Shown here: piece by piece, positions 37,757 to 45,750 of the stretch
Numbering within the stretch: the first letter of the stretch is position 1
How the letters are laid out: each line of letters begins with the position of its first letter
Assembly: GCF_900116345.1 (NCBI RefSeq)
Contig: NZ_FPAH01000004.1
Location: 44,860 to 108,859, forward strand
Direction: 5' to 3'
DNA from: Succinivibrio dextrinosolvens
Lineage (GTDB): Bacteria > Pseudomonadota > Gammaproteobacteria > Enterobacterales > Succinivibrionaceae
Length of the DNA stretch: 64,000 bases
The notes under the pieces: model-generated
Told to the model about the DNA's origin: nothing
The model's database searches: none
What the model saw: only the letters and a program-made list of their open reading frames with translations
Position numbers and translations under genes: made by a program

Positions 37757-37793
37757 TGGGATCTGATGTAGAAATACACAGATCCCATTTTTT
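37757..37793 (+). terminator. Terminator of lsrRK-cupin
   Basis: TGGGATCTG pairs with CAGATCCCA (9 bp), loop of 13, followed by six T. It lies 21 bp past the cupin stop. Confidence 0.9.
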
Positions 37794-38013
37794 GAGCAGC
37801 TATTTGCTTCTCTTGAAAGACACTTATCCTGCGTTTTGGCGTCTAGGTATAGTTTAGTCCTCTCTGGTGGTGCTCCATATCAGCCATTTCCTACAAAAAA
37901 GGCTTAAGAAAGCCATTTTCTGTCTAAAAAAATGCGATCAACCCCGATATAAATCAGTTTTTCGATTGTGATACCATGAAACATATAGGAAAAAGTTATA
38001 GAAGGGCTCTGGT

Positions 38014-38670
38014 ATGGATGCATCAGCTCTGCTGGAACAGATTCAAGTCACCGATATAGAAGATCTCAAACTGTTTTTTGTCTCCAGGACAAAAACACAG
38101 ACTACAGAGGCTCCATCCTTCAGTGTGTATGAGATGCGTACTGACGATTCCGTGCGTTCATCTCTGTATCTTGCTGCAATCAGGCAGCTTGATGAGCTGC
38201 TATCCCCTAAAGAGTTTCTGGACTTTGAAAATAGCATTGAGGATTTTGATATTGTTCCCTTCAATGACGATTTCCCTGACCTATCTTTTAAAGCAGTAAT
38301 CCATGAGCTTAGAAACAGCATTCCTGCAATGATCTCTTCCCAGGCTGGAATCAGTTCCAGAGAGGAAGTCTGTGCAATGTGCATTGAATTCTTTGACAAT
38401 GACACCATGGAAAAGGTCTTTGTCTTCGCCAAAGTATCTCCTGAGAGGCTTATTGGAAGAACTCCTGATAATGCTGTTAAGGTGAAACTTGATCCTGTCT
38501 CTGCGCAGCTGTCTTTGGTGAAAGATGAGATTGTAAATCTTGATGCTGAGATTGACTGTGTTTTCTTCAGAGACAATCTTCTGGTGTTCAACAAAGGGCA
38601 TTTTGAGGAGATGGTTGAGAAGTACTCAAGTTCTGCCTTTGAGCTTGCAGATGAGCTTTATAGCTGCTGA
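38014..38670 (+). CDS. KwaB-like (DUF4868) protein, apparently truncated
   Basis: The 218-residue protein ends with EIDCVFFRDNLLVFNKGHFEEMVEKY after a KVFVFAKVSPERLIG segment. This pair of motifs recalls DUF4868, the KwaB subunit of the Kiwa anti-phage system. KwaB proteins known to me are about 315 residues and continue for about 100 more after the FE-x-x-x-x-Y motif, so this one seems to lack its C-terminus. No KwaA membrane partner is next to it. It may be a remnant or a short stand-alone member. The match rests on recall, not a search. Confidence 0.5.
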   Translation: MDASALLEQIQVTDIEDLKLFFVSRTKTQTTEAPSFSVYEMRTDDSVRSSLYLAAIRQLDELLSPKEFLDFENSIEDFDIVPFNDDFPDLSFKAVIHELRNSIPAMISSQAGISSREEVCAMCIEFFDNDTMEKVFVFAKVSPERLIGRTPDNAVKVKLDPVSAQLSLVKDEIVNLDAEIDCVFFRDNLLVFNKGHFEEMVEKYSSSAFELADELYSC

Positions 38671-38744
38671 TTGTCCTATTCTAATAAGTAGTATCTTCCT
38701 ACCAGCAGCTTATCTGGTCGCAAGGCTCTCTGACGCCTAGTGCC

Positions 38745-39788
38745 TTAAAGATTTTTCGGTCCTATGTAATCTTCCACATTGTTTTTATCAACAAGTGTCA
38801 CCGGAAGGATATAGGTTGGTATATTTTCAACTCCATTAAAATAAGACGAATTCTCTAAAACAGGAACCCCATCTTTATTAGTAATTCGGTTAATTACAAC
38901 CTTAGTGATATAGGGAAGAGCCTGGGGATCTTTATATACACACATTGGCAGCTTTCCACTCTTAATCTGACTAAAGTCTGCATCTGAACAGTCGCGACCG
39001 GTTATAAAAGGGAGATCTTTACTCTTATAACCGTATTCTCTTGTTAATGTTTTTTCAATTGAGTTAGGAATATCTGGTCCTTCACTCAGGATTATATCTA
39101 GCTGCTTGGTGTTGCTCTTTATTTGGTATTGACTGAGATTTATTACATGTCGTAAACGTCTTTGAGCCGTAGCCTCATTCCATGTATATTCTGTAGTCTG
39201 ATTGAAGTCAGTTTCAAAAGAGAGACTTCCTAATATTCCGGATTCAAAATAAGGAAGAAGAACCGACATTTCGCCTTTATAGATATCTCTGGCAACATTA
39301 TCAGATCTCGCTCCACTAAAGAACTCAACATTCAGCCTATGTTTTTCATCATCCAGATGGAATTTATCAACAAGAAACTGCGCCTGTTTTACTCCTTCCG
39401 AATAATGGTCAAATGTAACGTAGTAATCGACAACTGGAGAGTTCATGATTAACCTGTCATACGAAATGACTGTAACGTTTTTATTTTTGGCTTCTTCAAG
39501 AATCCCAGATAGAGCTTTATCATCAATCGAGGCTACAACAAGTATATCGCAGCCGCCTTCAATCATGGTCTTTATATCTTTTATCTGAGTTTTTACACTG
39601 TTTGCCTGCATATATGAAACAGCATAGCCCTCATCTTCAAGATAGTTCTGCAGGAACTGTCCCTGTTTTTGCCAGCTGGAGTTTGAATTGAATGGAAAAG
39701 AAATCCCAATAATCTCTGATGTTGCAGAGGATAGGAATAGATAACTGCACAGTGCTACACCTGACACTGCAATGCGAAGAAGTTTCAT
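38745..39788 (-). CDS. Orphan ChvE/XylF-like sugar-binding protein
   Basis: The 347-residue protein has a signal peptide (VALCSYLFLSSATS) and a type I periplasmic-binding fold: GISFPFNSNSSWQKQGQFLQ, GCDILVVASIDDKALSGILEEA, VISYDRLI. This is closest to ChvE- and XylF-type aldose binders. No permease or ATPase adjoins it. It could serve a distant transporter or a receptor, or be left over from a lost operon. Confidence 0.78.
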   Translation of the reverse strand: MKLLRIAVSGVALCSYLFLSSATSEIIGISFPFNSNSSWQKQGQFLQNYLEDEGYAVSYMQANSVKTQIKDIKTMIEGGCDILVVASIDDKALSGILEEAKNKNVTVISYDRLIMNSPVVDYYVTFDHYSEGVKQAQFLVDKFHLDDEKHRLNVEFFSGARSDNVARDIYKGEMSVLLPYFESGILGSLSFETDFNQTTEYTWNEATAQRRLRHVINLSQYQIKSNTKQLDIILSEGPDIPNSIEKTLTREYGYKSKDLPFITGRDCSDADFSQIKSGKLPMCVYKDPQALPYITKVVINRITNKDGVPVLENSSYFNGVENIPTYILPVTLVDKNNVEDYIGPKNL

Positions 39789-39957
39789 ACCTAAAAAATG
39801 TTTTTTTTATTTAAATTAAGTGTTTTTATAAATTTTAACAGTAATAAATATAATTCAGAAGAAAAATCTGTGTATTCCATATTTTCCGGAGCTTTCCTTC
39901 CATATCCTCAGATGCAGAACTAAACAGATTATTTGGGAGCCATTAGAAATATAAAGT

Positions 39958-39986
39958 TTGACTTTTGATAACTAATTAGTTATCTT
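39958..39986 (+). promoter_or_regulatory. higBA-type promoter with palindromic operator
   Basis: -35 TTGACT (39958-39963), 17 bp, -10 TATCTT (39981-39986). A perfect 18-bp palindrome, GATAACTAATTAGTTATC (39967-39984), fills the spacer and enters the -10. The expected transcription start is about 39993, only three bases before the ribosome site GGGAGG. Confidence 0.78.
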
Positions 39987-40004
39987 TAACGTAGAGGGAG
40001 GTTA

Positions 40005-40376
40005 ATTCCTTTACACGATATATATTTCTATAAAGACCATAATGGAAATCAGCCTGTTCTTGAGTATCTTAGAGAACTTGCATCTAGTGACAGTAAAGAC
40101 TCAAGAATTAAGCTAAATAAAATCAGAGATTACATTCAGATCTTGAGGATGTATGGTAAACAAGCAGGTGAACCTTATATCAAGCATCTTCAAGGCGAAG
40201 TTTATGAACTCAGACCTTTAAGAGATCGTATTTTGTTTGTAGCATGGGTGAATAACAGTTTTGTTCTTCTACACCATTTCACAAAAAAGACACAAAAAAC
40301 TCCACGAAAGGAAATTGAAAAGGCTTTGCGTGAGTTACAAGACCTAATGAATTCTGGGGAGGTTTCAAATGAATAA
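40005..40376 (+). CDS. HigB/RelE-type toxin with apparent AUU start
   Basis: The frame is open from 39990. The stretch after 40005 reads as a complete phage-derived Gp49/HigB toxin of about 123 residues: IYFYKDHNGNQPVLEYL near the N-terminus, YELRPLRDRILFVAW and FTKKTQKTPRKEIEKA. No ATG, GTG, TTG or CTG lies in frame before codon 47; the ATG at 40149 would remove the conserved N-terminus. GGGAGG at 39996-40001 and the promoter point to ATT at 40005 as start, as in infC-type AUU initiation. The other reading is a mutated start. These toxins are ribosome-linked mRNA nucleases. It overlaps the antitoxin gene by 8 bp. Confidence 0.7.
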   Translation: MPLHDIYFYKDHNGNQPVLEYLRELASSDSKDSRIKLNKIRDYIQILRMYGKQAGEPYIKHLQGEVYELRPLRDRILFVAWVNNSFVLLHHFTKKTQKTPRKEIEKALRELQDLMNSGEVSNE

Positions 40377-40653
40377 AGCTTTAGGAGAAAAATGGGAAGA
40401 CGTTGAGAAAGAACTCTTCACACCTGAAGAGATTGCAGAGAGTGATCTCAGGGTTGCGGTTATAGGTGAACTGATTAAAGCTCGCAATGAGAAAGGTCTA
40501 AGCCAGAGAGAACTATCTTCTTTATCTGGTATCGCACAACCAGTAATTGCTAGAATAGAGAAAGGGACATCCTGTCCTAATCTGGAAACCATCATTAAGC
40601 TGCTAAGAGCTTTAGGGAAAACCCTTGCTGTTGTTCCTGCCGCAAAGGCGTAA
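40369..40653 (+). CDS. HigA-type XRE antitoxin
   Basis: The 94-residue protein has a C-terminal helix-turn-helix (LIKARNEKGLSQRELSSLSGIAQPVIARIEKGTSCPNLETIIKLLRALG) of the HigA kind. The start at 40369 overlaps the toxin gene, so it is made from the same message. By family it binds the toxin and represses the promoter through the palindrome at 39967-39984. Confidence 0.88.
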   Translation: MNKALGEKWEDVEKELFTPEEIAESDLRVAVIGELIKARNEKGLSQRELSSLSGIAQPVIARIEKGTSCPNLETIIKLLRALGKTLAVVPAAKA

Positions 40654-40798
40654 AAGAGAGGGCTAACAGCCCTTAGCCGGCGCTGTTGGCGTATAAGAGA
40701 ACCTTAGCCGGCGAATTTTAGCGACTAACTGCATTTAGGCGCCAATTACTAAGAAAAAGAAATGCAATTTGGGATAGACTAATTTCCACAATTTATCT
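40654..40798. repeat. Short hairpin and 12-bp direct repeat behind the antitoxin gene
   Basis: AGGGCT-AAC-AGCCCT (40659-40673 region) forms a hairpin at the antitoxin stop without a T-run. CCTTAGCCGGCG occurs twice, at 40671-40682 and 40702-40713. The meaning is unclear. Confidence 0.5.
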
Positions 40799-41125
40799 TT
40801 AAAAACTTTTATTTTGACAATTAAGCCTGATAATCAATTCCATCCAACTATTATTAGTATATTCTTTTCCTCCAAAAACATTGGAATAACTTGTAACTTT
40901 AGATACATTCCATTTGCTGAGGTGTCTGTTAAATTATGAGTTATTGAACATTGAAGAAATGTTGGTTACATTAGAAACATCCCATTGGCTGATATCTCCG
41001 TTAAATTCTGAATCCATGAACATTCTATCCATATCATCAACGTTGGATACATTCCATTGACTAATATCTCCGTTAAATTTTGATTCCCAAAACATACTAT
41101 ACGTTTTGGGAATTCTAAATCTCCA
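40799..41125 (-). pseudogene. Decayed BspA-type (DUF285) surface-repeat gene fragment
   Basis: The minus strand encodes three tandem 24-residue repeats of the DUF285/BspA kind: FNGDISQWNVSNV with MF spacing, FNGDISQWDVSNV, then FNRHLSKWNVSKV. An in-frame stop lies between the second and third repeats, and there is no start, signal peptide or ribosome site. The unit spacing of 72 bp is visible in the DNA too. Intact relatives are long surface proteins used in binding to hosts or cells. Only a broken piece remains. Confidence 0.8.
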
Positions 41126-41449
41126 TCAAAACAGCTATAACAAAACCTACCTAGTTTTAATTTTGTTACATTAATAAAACGATATCAGGCTTTTGTGACA
41201 GTAGTTAATTACTACCAGCCTCACCCAAAAAGATTATCCCGTATTCAACATTAGATGCAGGGACAGCACTTTATATAGAACACAGAGAAAACGAGAAGAA
41301 TTTCCTGATGACTATGAAACATACTCTAGCAGGAAAATCTGGTCACGCAATTTAATGTTGCCGCATGAAGACGAGGAAGCATTAACGTAATCTTGATATC
41401 GTTTTGTGGCGAAGGTTCCTCACCACACATGAATGCAAACAGATAGAGT
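41126..41449. other. Intergenic remnant region
   Basis: A frame open from about 41205 to 41390 on the plus strand gives roughly 60 residues ending LPHEDEEALT. It has no start or ribosome site and matches nothing I recognise; it may be another gene remnant. Confidence 0.3.
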
Positions 41450-42289
41450 CTAGAAGAAGGATAGGATCTCTTTTGCTATTTCCTTACAATGGGATTCAAG
41501 AGCAAAATGTCCGCTCTCAACACCAACAACTCTTGCCTTAGGAACATCTTTTAAAAAGGCCTTTGCACCTTCAAAAACAAAAGAAGGATCATTCTTGCCC
41601 CATACAGCAAGAAGTCTTGGCTGATGCTCACGCAAATACTTCTGAAATTCCGGATACAAAGCAACATTAGTCTGATAATCAAAAATCAGATCAGACTGAA
41701 TTTCAGCATAATCAGGAATTGTCTGAGAATAATAAATATCAAGAAGATAGCCATCCGGAGCAACTGTATTTGAAGGAGCTCCAAACTCATATTGACCTTT
41801 CACGGTTTCAAGTGCAAAAGCCTGTTTATAACTTTCCCTTAACTCTAAGGTAGGATTTTTCCAGTACTGAGCTCTAGCTTCCCACTTCTTTCCAAGACCT
41901 TCTGAATATACATTTCCATTCTGACTTACAATTCCGAGTATTTTCTGAGGATTCCTCATGGCGATTCTAAATCCTATAGGAGCACCGTAATCAAAAACGT
42001 AAAGATAGAATCTTTCAATTTTTAGCTCTTTTAGAAAACCTTCAACATAGGAGGTAAGATTTTCAAAAGAATATTCAAAAACAGAACGGGAAGGAGCTTC
42101 AGACTGACCAAAGCCAATAAAGTCAGGGGCAATTACATGATATTTGGTTGCCAAAAGAGGAATCAGATCTCTGTACATATGGCTTGAAGAAGGAAAACCG
42201 TGCAGTAAAACAAAATATTCTTTATGTTCTTCCCCGCTTTCACGATAAAAGATCTTCTGTCCATTTACATCAACATTTGAATATTTCAT
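41450..42289 (-). CDS. Alpha/beta hydrolase of the dehalogenase / epoxide hydrolase group
   Basis: The 279-residue protein has HGFPSSSHMYRDL (oxyanion loop), PDFIGFGQS, an Asp nucleophile in YVFDYGAP at residue 100, GKNDPSF for the acid and SGHFALE for the base. An Asp instead of Ser nucleophile is the mark of haloalkane dehalogenases and epoxide hydrolases. The substrate is unknown. It is divergent from a LysR-type gene 112 bp away, likely its regulator. Confidence 0.85.
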   Translation of the reverse strand: MKYSNVDVNGQKIFYRESGEEHKEYFVLLHGFPSSSHMYRDLIPLLATKYHVIAPDFIGFGQSEAPSRSVFEYSFENLTSYVEGFLKELKIERFYLYVFDYGAPIGFRIAMRNPQKILGIVSQNGNVYSEGLGKKWEARAQYWKNPTLELRESYKQAFALETVKGQYEFGAPSNTVAPDGYLLDIYYSQTIPDYAEIQSDLIFDYQTNVALYPEFQKYLREHQPRLLAVWGKNDPSFVFEGAKAFLKDVPKARVVGVESGHFALESHCKEIAKEILSFF

Positions 42290-42401
42290 GACAAGTCCTC
42301 ATATGAATTTGATTTTAATGTTTACATTTTAGTTTTATCAGCTATCATTTAAAATGATAGTTTTTTTATTTTGCTATCGCTATTAAAGATAGGTAATTAA
42401 T

Positions 42402-43265
42402 ATGAACATTACGTCAGTCAGAATTTTCAAGGCAATAGCGCAGACAGGAAGTTTCTCAAATGCAGCTAAGAAAATGCATTTTGTTCAGTCGCACATTTCA
42501 ACACAGATAAAATTACTTGAACAAGAACTCGGAAATCCTCTATTTATCAGAAATAATCGTGGAATAACCCTTACTTCAACAGGAGAAATATTTCTGGATT
42601 ACGCAGATAAACTTCTTGAGCTAATGGAGGAAATGGAATCGAAGCTTAAATCCCAAAATGAGCTTTGCGGAACTCTTAGAGTAATCGCTACACAAAGTTC
42701 TGCTTTATGTGTTCTTCCTTATGCCATAAATGAATTCCGTAAAAAGCATAACAATATGAAATTTAAAATAAAAACTGCAGGAGCGGTCGGTGCAATTGAA
42801 TCAATTCTCCAAAACAATGATGATCTTGCGGTTGTATCATCTGATTTTGAGTCAGAACTGATAGAATCAGTTGAAATTGCAAAAGAGCGCTTATTACTTG
42901 TTGGTTCAAGAGAGTTTTCATTTAATAAACAGGATAAGCCGATTTCAATAATATCTTTTAAGAGCGGGTGTGCCTACCGTAAAAGACTTGAGGAATATCT
43001 TGATAACAAAAAAATATACCTGAGAGAATATTTAGAATTCGATAACCTCAGTGCAATTATCAGCGCTGTCAGTGCAGGATGCGGAATAACTCTGCTTCCT
43101 CATCGTGTCCTTAAACCATACCTTTCTTTGAATACATTTAACGTACTTGCTGAGGATGTAGGTGAGATCCCATTAAAAATATTCTTCAGCAAAAATAATG
43201 GAAAGAAAGAATCGATAGTTCGTTTAATTGAAGTAATTAAAAGAGAATACAGAAAGCCAGTTTAA
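42402..43265 (+). CDS. LysR-family transcription regulator
   Basis: The 287-residue protein starts with the LysR helix-turn-helix (IFKAIAQTGSFSNAAKKMHFVQSHISTQIKLLEQELGNPLFIR) and a two-lobe effector domain. AISAVSAGCGITLLPHRVL near the end is typical. It lies divergent from the hydrolase gene, the usual position for a regulator of its neighbour. Confidence 0.93.
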   Translation: MNITSVRIFKAIAQTGSFSNAAKKMHFVQSHISTQIKLLEQELGNPLFIRNNRGITLTSTGEIFLDYADKLLELMEEMESKLKSQNELCGTLRVIATQSSALCVLPYAINEFRKKHNNMKFKIKTAGAVGAIESILQNNDDLAVVSSDFESELIESVEIAKERLLLVGSREFSFNKQDKPISIISFKSGCAYRKRLEEYLDNKKIYLREYLEFDNLSAIISAVSAGCGITLLPHRVLKPYLSLNTFNVLAEDVGEIPLKIFFSKNNGKKESIVRLIEVIKREYRKPV

Positions 43266-43481
43266 AAGTTAGTAACCTTCTTCACATAAGAAATTCTATA
43301 TTGTTTATTAGTGGTAAAAATGCGTCTATCCGCAAAAATATCTTATTAAACTCCTAAAAAAAACATTGTTCATTCGTATATATGAAACCATGGTATGACG
43401 ACCACGGTATTCTTTATGTAGGAATTGAGCAGTTCCTGTTAGACGAAACTATCCTAAGGTAAAAAATAGAGATCCTTAATC

Positions 43482-43925
43482 TCAAAGACGATCCGTCTCC
43501 ACTTTTGATTTCACAAATCTGACTTCATAGATATTCTGTGAAAGCTGTCTCTTCTGCCCTTTCACATTAACCAGCGGCTGATGAGAACTTAAAGTCAGAT
43601 CTTTAGGTCCAATCTTCTTTTTTACCTCAAAAGGATATCTTTCTGATCCAATCAGGTTCTCATTGTAATGAGTATCATTGGTATATATTGAGTTTAAGAG
43701 GGTAAAGGTCTGCCCCAGCCCAGATGATACTGTTCTTGCTACTGAATAAAAGGAAACATGCATCCAGAAGGCAAGGACCAGAACTCCCAGCGAAGAAAAT
43801 ACCAGAGAGAACACAAATAGCTTTAGCGCCTTTCGAGGTGTAAAGCCATATTCCTTAAGCAGCAGAGCAGGATCCTCGATTTTGCGTCTAGTCCTTGGCA
43901 AGATAAGGGCCCTCCGCAAAAGCAT
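43482..43925 (-). CDS. ExeB/GspB-like membrane protein
   Basis: The up to 147-residue protein has a short cytoplasmic N-terminus, one transmembrane helix at about 35-57 (LFVFSLVFSSLGVLVLAFW) and a periplasmic tail. Its place right behind exeA fits ExeB, which works with ExeA to let the type II secretin assemble through peptidoglycan. Start uncertain: ATG at 43925 overlaps exeA by 38 bp, while TTG at 43901 has GGAGG nine bases before it. Sequence likeness alone is weak; the call rests on context. Confidence 0.6.
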   Translation of the reverse strand: MLLRRALILPRTRRKIEDPALLLKEYGFTPRKALKLFVFSLVFSSLGVLVLAFWMHVSFYSVARTVSSGLGQTFTLLNSIYTNDTHYNENLIGSERYPFEVKKKIGPKDLTLSSHQPLVNVKGQKRQLSQNIYEVRFVKSKVETDRL

Positions 43926-45522
43926 TATCCATTACAGAATAAGCGATATTCTCATCAGAGAAATTCTTGAGTTTATCAAATACCTTCTTAATATCTTTCT
44001 TCTCAGAAGGAGCTTCAACCTTAAGTTCAGGTACAACCTGGGCGGTTCTCTTTAAAGCCTTTGAAAAATCCTCTACACGAAGCTTATCTTCAATTTTTTC
44101 ATCACTCTTAAGCTTCATTCCCACGTACATGAACTTTCCGTCATAGGCATGCTCTAGGAAACTGGTTTTAACTCTGTAGAGTCTGTCTCCCATAATGATT
44201 GATGACTCCTTTGGTCCATAGCTTTTAATTACAGCAAAGAAAGGTGTCAGATCATCACTTCTTAAGGCAAGAACAGCAGGGCGGTTGACTACTGACAGAT
44301 AGGATAACTCCTTGTTAAGAGTTACACACTGCATACTGTGGTTTGCAAGATCCGCACATGAAGCTTTAGAGCCATCCTGTTTGGTATACCCCCAGAGTTT
44401 AATCAGGGTATCAATCGAATCTGATTCAAATACACTTTCCTTTATAGAATTGTTGAAAAGAGCAATTTCTCTGGAGTTTGCATTACGACCTGGCAGCATA
44501 TTGTTCAAAAGACGGTGATACTCTGCCATAACAGCCTGATCCTTGTGCATCAGACTCTCAAGTGCCACAGAATCGATATGGTTGTAAAGATAGATATAGG
44601 CTGCAATAAAGGTAAGAATACTTACAAGCATGCCACACAGAATAATAGGCAGCTTAACGAACAGATCAAGACACAGATGCTTTGCAAAATTCTTGTAGCC
44701 AAGTGAGAACAGACTTCTCTTGTGACGTACAACCTCAATAGCCTTCTTTACAATACGACTGGAAACTGTTTTCCTGTGATAATCGCAGGCAATGCATAAA
44801 GCTCTGTCTGCAACGGAATTAATTATTCTTGGGAGACCTTTGGTGCCTCTGTAGATAGTGCTCACAGCTCTTGAGGTGAAAACCGGATCATGACAGCCGG
44901 CTGTCTGCATTCTGAAATTTATATAGGCCTGAACTTCATCGCGCTTTAAAGCCTGCAGAGTAGCAAAAGCCTTTACTCTACCCCAGAACATCTTATGCAT
45001 AGGTTTCTGGATATTCTCAATTAAATCCTCCTGACCAACCAGAAGGAAATTGATCATCTTTCCAAGATCACCTTCGATGTTACTGATAAGACGAATCTGT
45101 TCTATGACTTCATCAGCAAGTCCCTGAGCCTCATCTAAAATCACAGTGGTTACAATACCACTCTCAACTGAGCGTTCCAAAAACTTTCTTAGCTTTAAAG
45201 TCAGTTCTGCAATTGACTCAAATGAGGTTGCAACCACACCGCTGGCACGCAGAATTGTAGCCAGAAGCATATGCTCATCCAGTCTAGGATCATCAATAGC
45301 AATGATTCTCATCCTCTTTGGAAGAGAGCGGATAAGCATTCTGACTAGAGTGGTTTTACCTGACCCTGATGGACCGGATAGAATACAGATGGAACCATTT
45401 CTTGAAAGATTGGTTGTCAAAAGATCTAAAGCCTGATGCTGGCAGTTACCAACAAAATAAAAACGGTTATCAGGAAGACCGTCAAAAGGTAGTTCGTCAA
45501 GACCAAAAAATTTTTCGTACAT
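43888..45522 (-). CDS. exeA: ExeA/GspA-like AAA ATPase
   Basis: The 544-residue protein begins MYEKFFGLDELPF as ExeA does, then an AAA ATPase with Walker A GPSGSGKTT near 48 and Walker B VILDEAQGL. A transmembrane helix at about 290-312 follows, then a periplasmic part (about 230 residues) that resembles the peptidoglycan-binding region. ExeA uses ATP to make room in the wall for the secretin. No other type II secretion gene is in the window. Confidence 0.82.
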   Translation of the reverse strand: MYEKFFGLDELPFDGLPDNRFYFVGNCQHQALDLLTTNLSRNGSICILSGPSGSGKTTLVRMLIRSLPKRMRIIAIDDPRLDEHMLLATILRASGVVATSFESIAELTLKLRKFLERSVESGIVTTVILDEAQGLADEVIEQIRLISNIEGDLGKMINFLLVGQEDLIENIQKPMHKMFWGRVKAFATLQALKRDEVQAYINFRMQTAGCHDPVFTSRAVSTIYRGTKGLPRIINSVADRALCIACDYHRKTVSSRIVKKAIEVVRHKRSLFSLGYKNFAKHLCLDLFVKLPIILCGMLVSILTFIAAYIYLYNHIDSVALESLMHKDQAVMAEYHRLLNNMLPGRNANSREIALFNNSIKESVFESDSIDTLIKLWGYTKQDGSKASCADLANHSMQCVTLNKELSYLSVVNRPAVLALRSDDLTPFFAVIKSYGPKESSIIMGDRLYRVKTSFLEHAYDGKFMYVGMKLKSDEKIEDKLRVEDFSKALKRTAQVVPELKVEAPSEKKDIKKVFDKLKNFSDENIAYSVMDNAFAEGPYLAKD

Positions 45523-45750
45523 AGCTGCAGTTATTATTCTTAAAATTCTGTGTCAGATTATACCAATTGTTTTGTGTTAACACTTAGCCCAAACTTAAAT
45601 ATTGGAGATTTTGTACAAAGATATTCTTGAAAATGACTGGTCGTTTGTTTTCAAAGAAGATAAAAAAGATAAGTCTCACAACCGTTAATAAACGTGAATA
45701 AGATCGCCTTTTTTGGTAAAATTTCCTAAGAATTTAAGATTAGGTAAGAT

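Noticed and set aside
40659..40740. Integron attC site behind the antitoxin gene
   Set aside because: GTTAGGC-like words and CCGGCG repeats are present, but no pair of R and L boxes with the right spacing could be laid out, and no integrase is seen.
41205..41390. Small gene ending LPHEDEEALT
   Set aside because: No start or ribosome site and no family recognised; it may be a remnant, and is listed only as part of the intergenic region.
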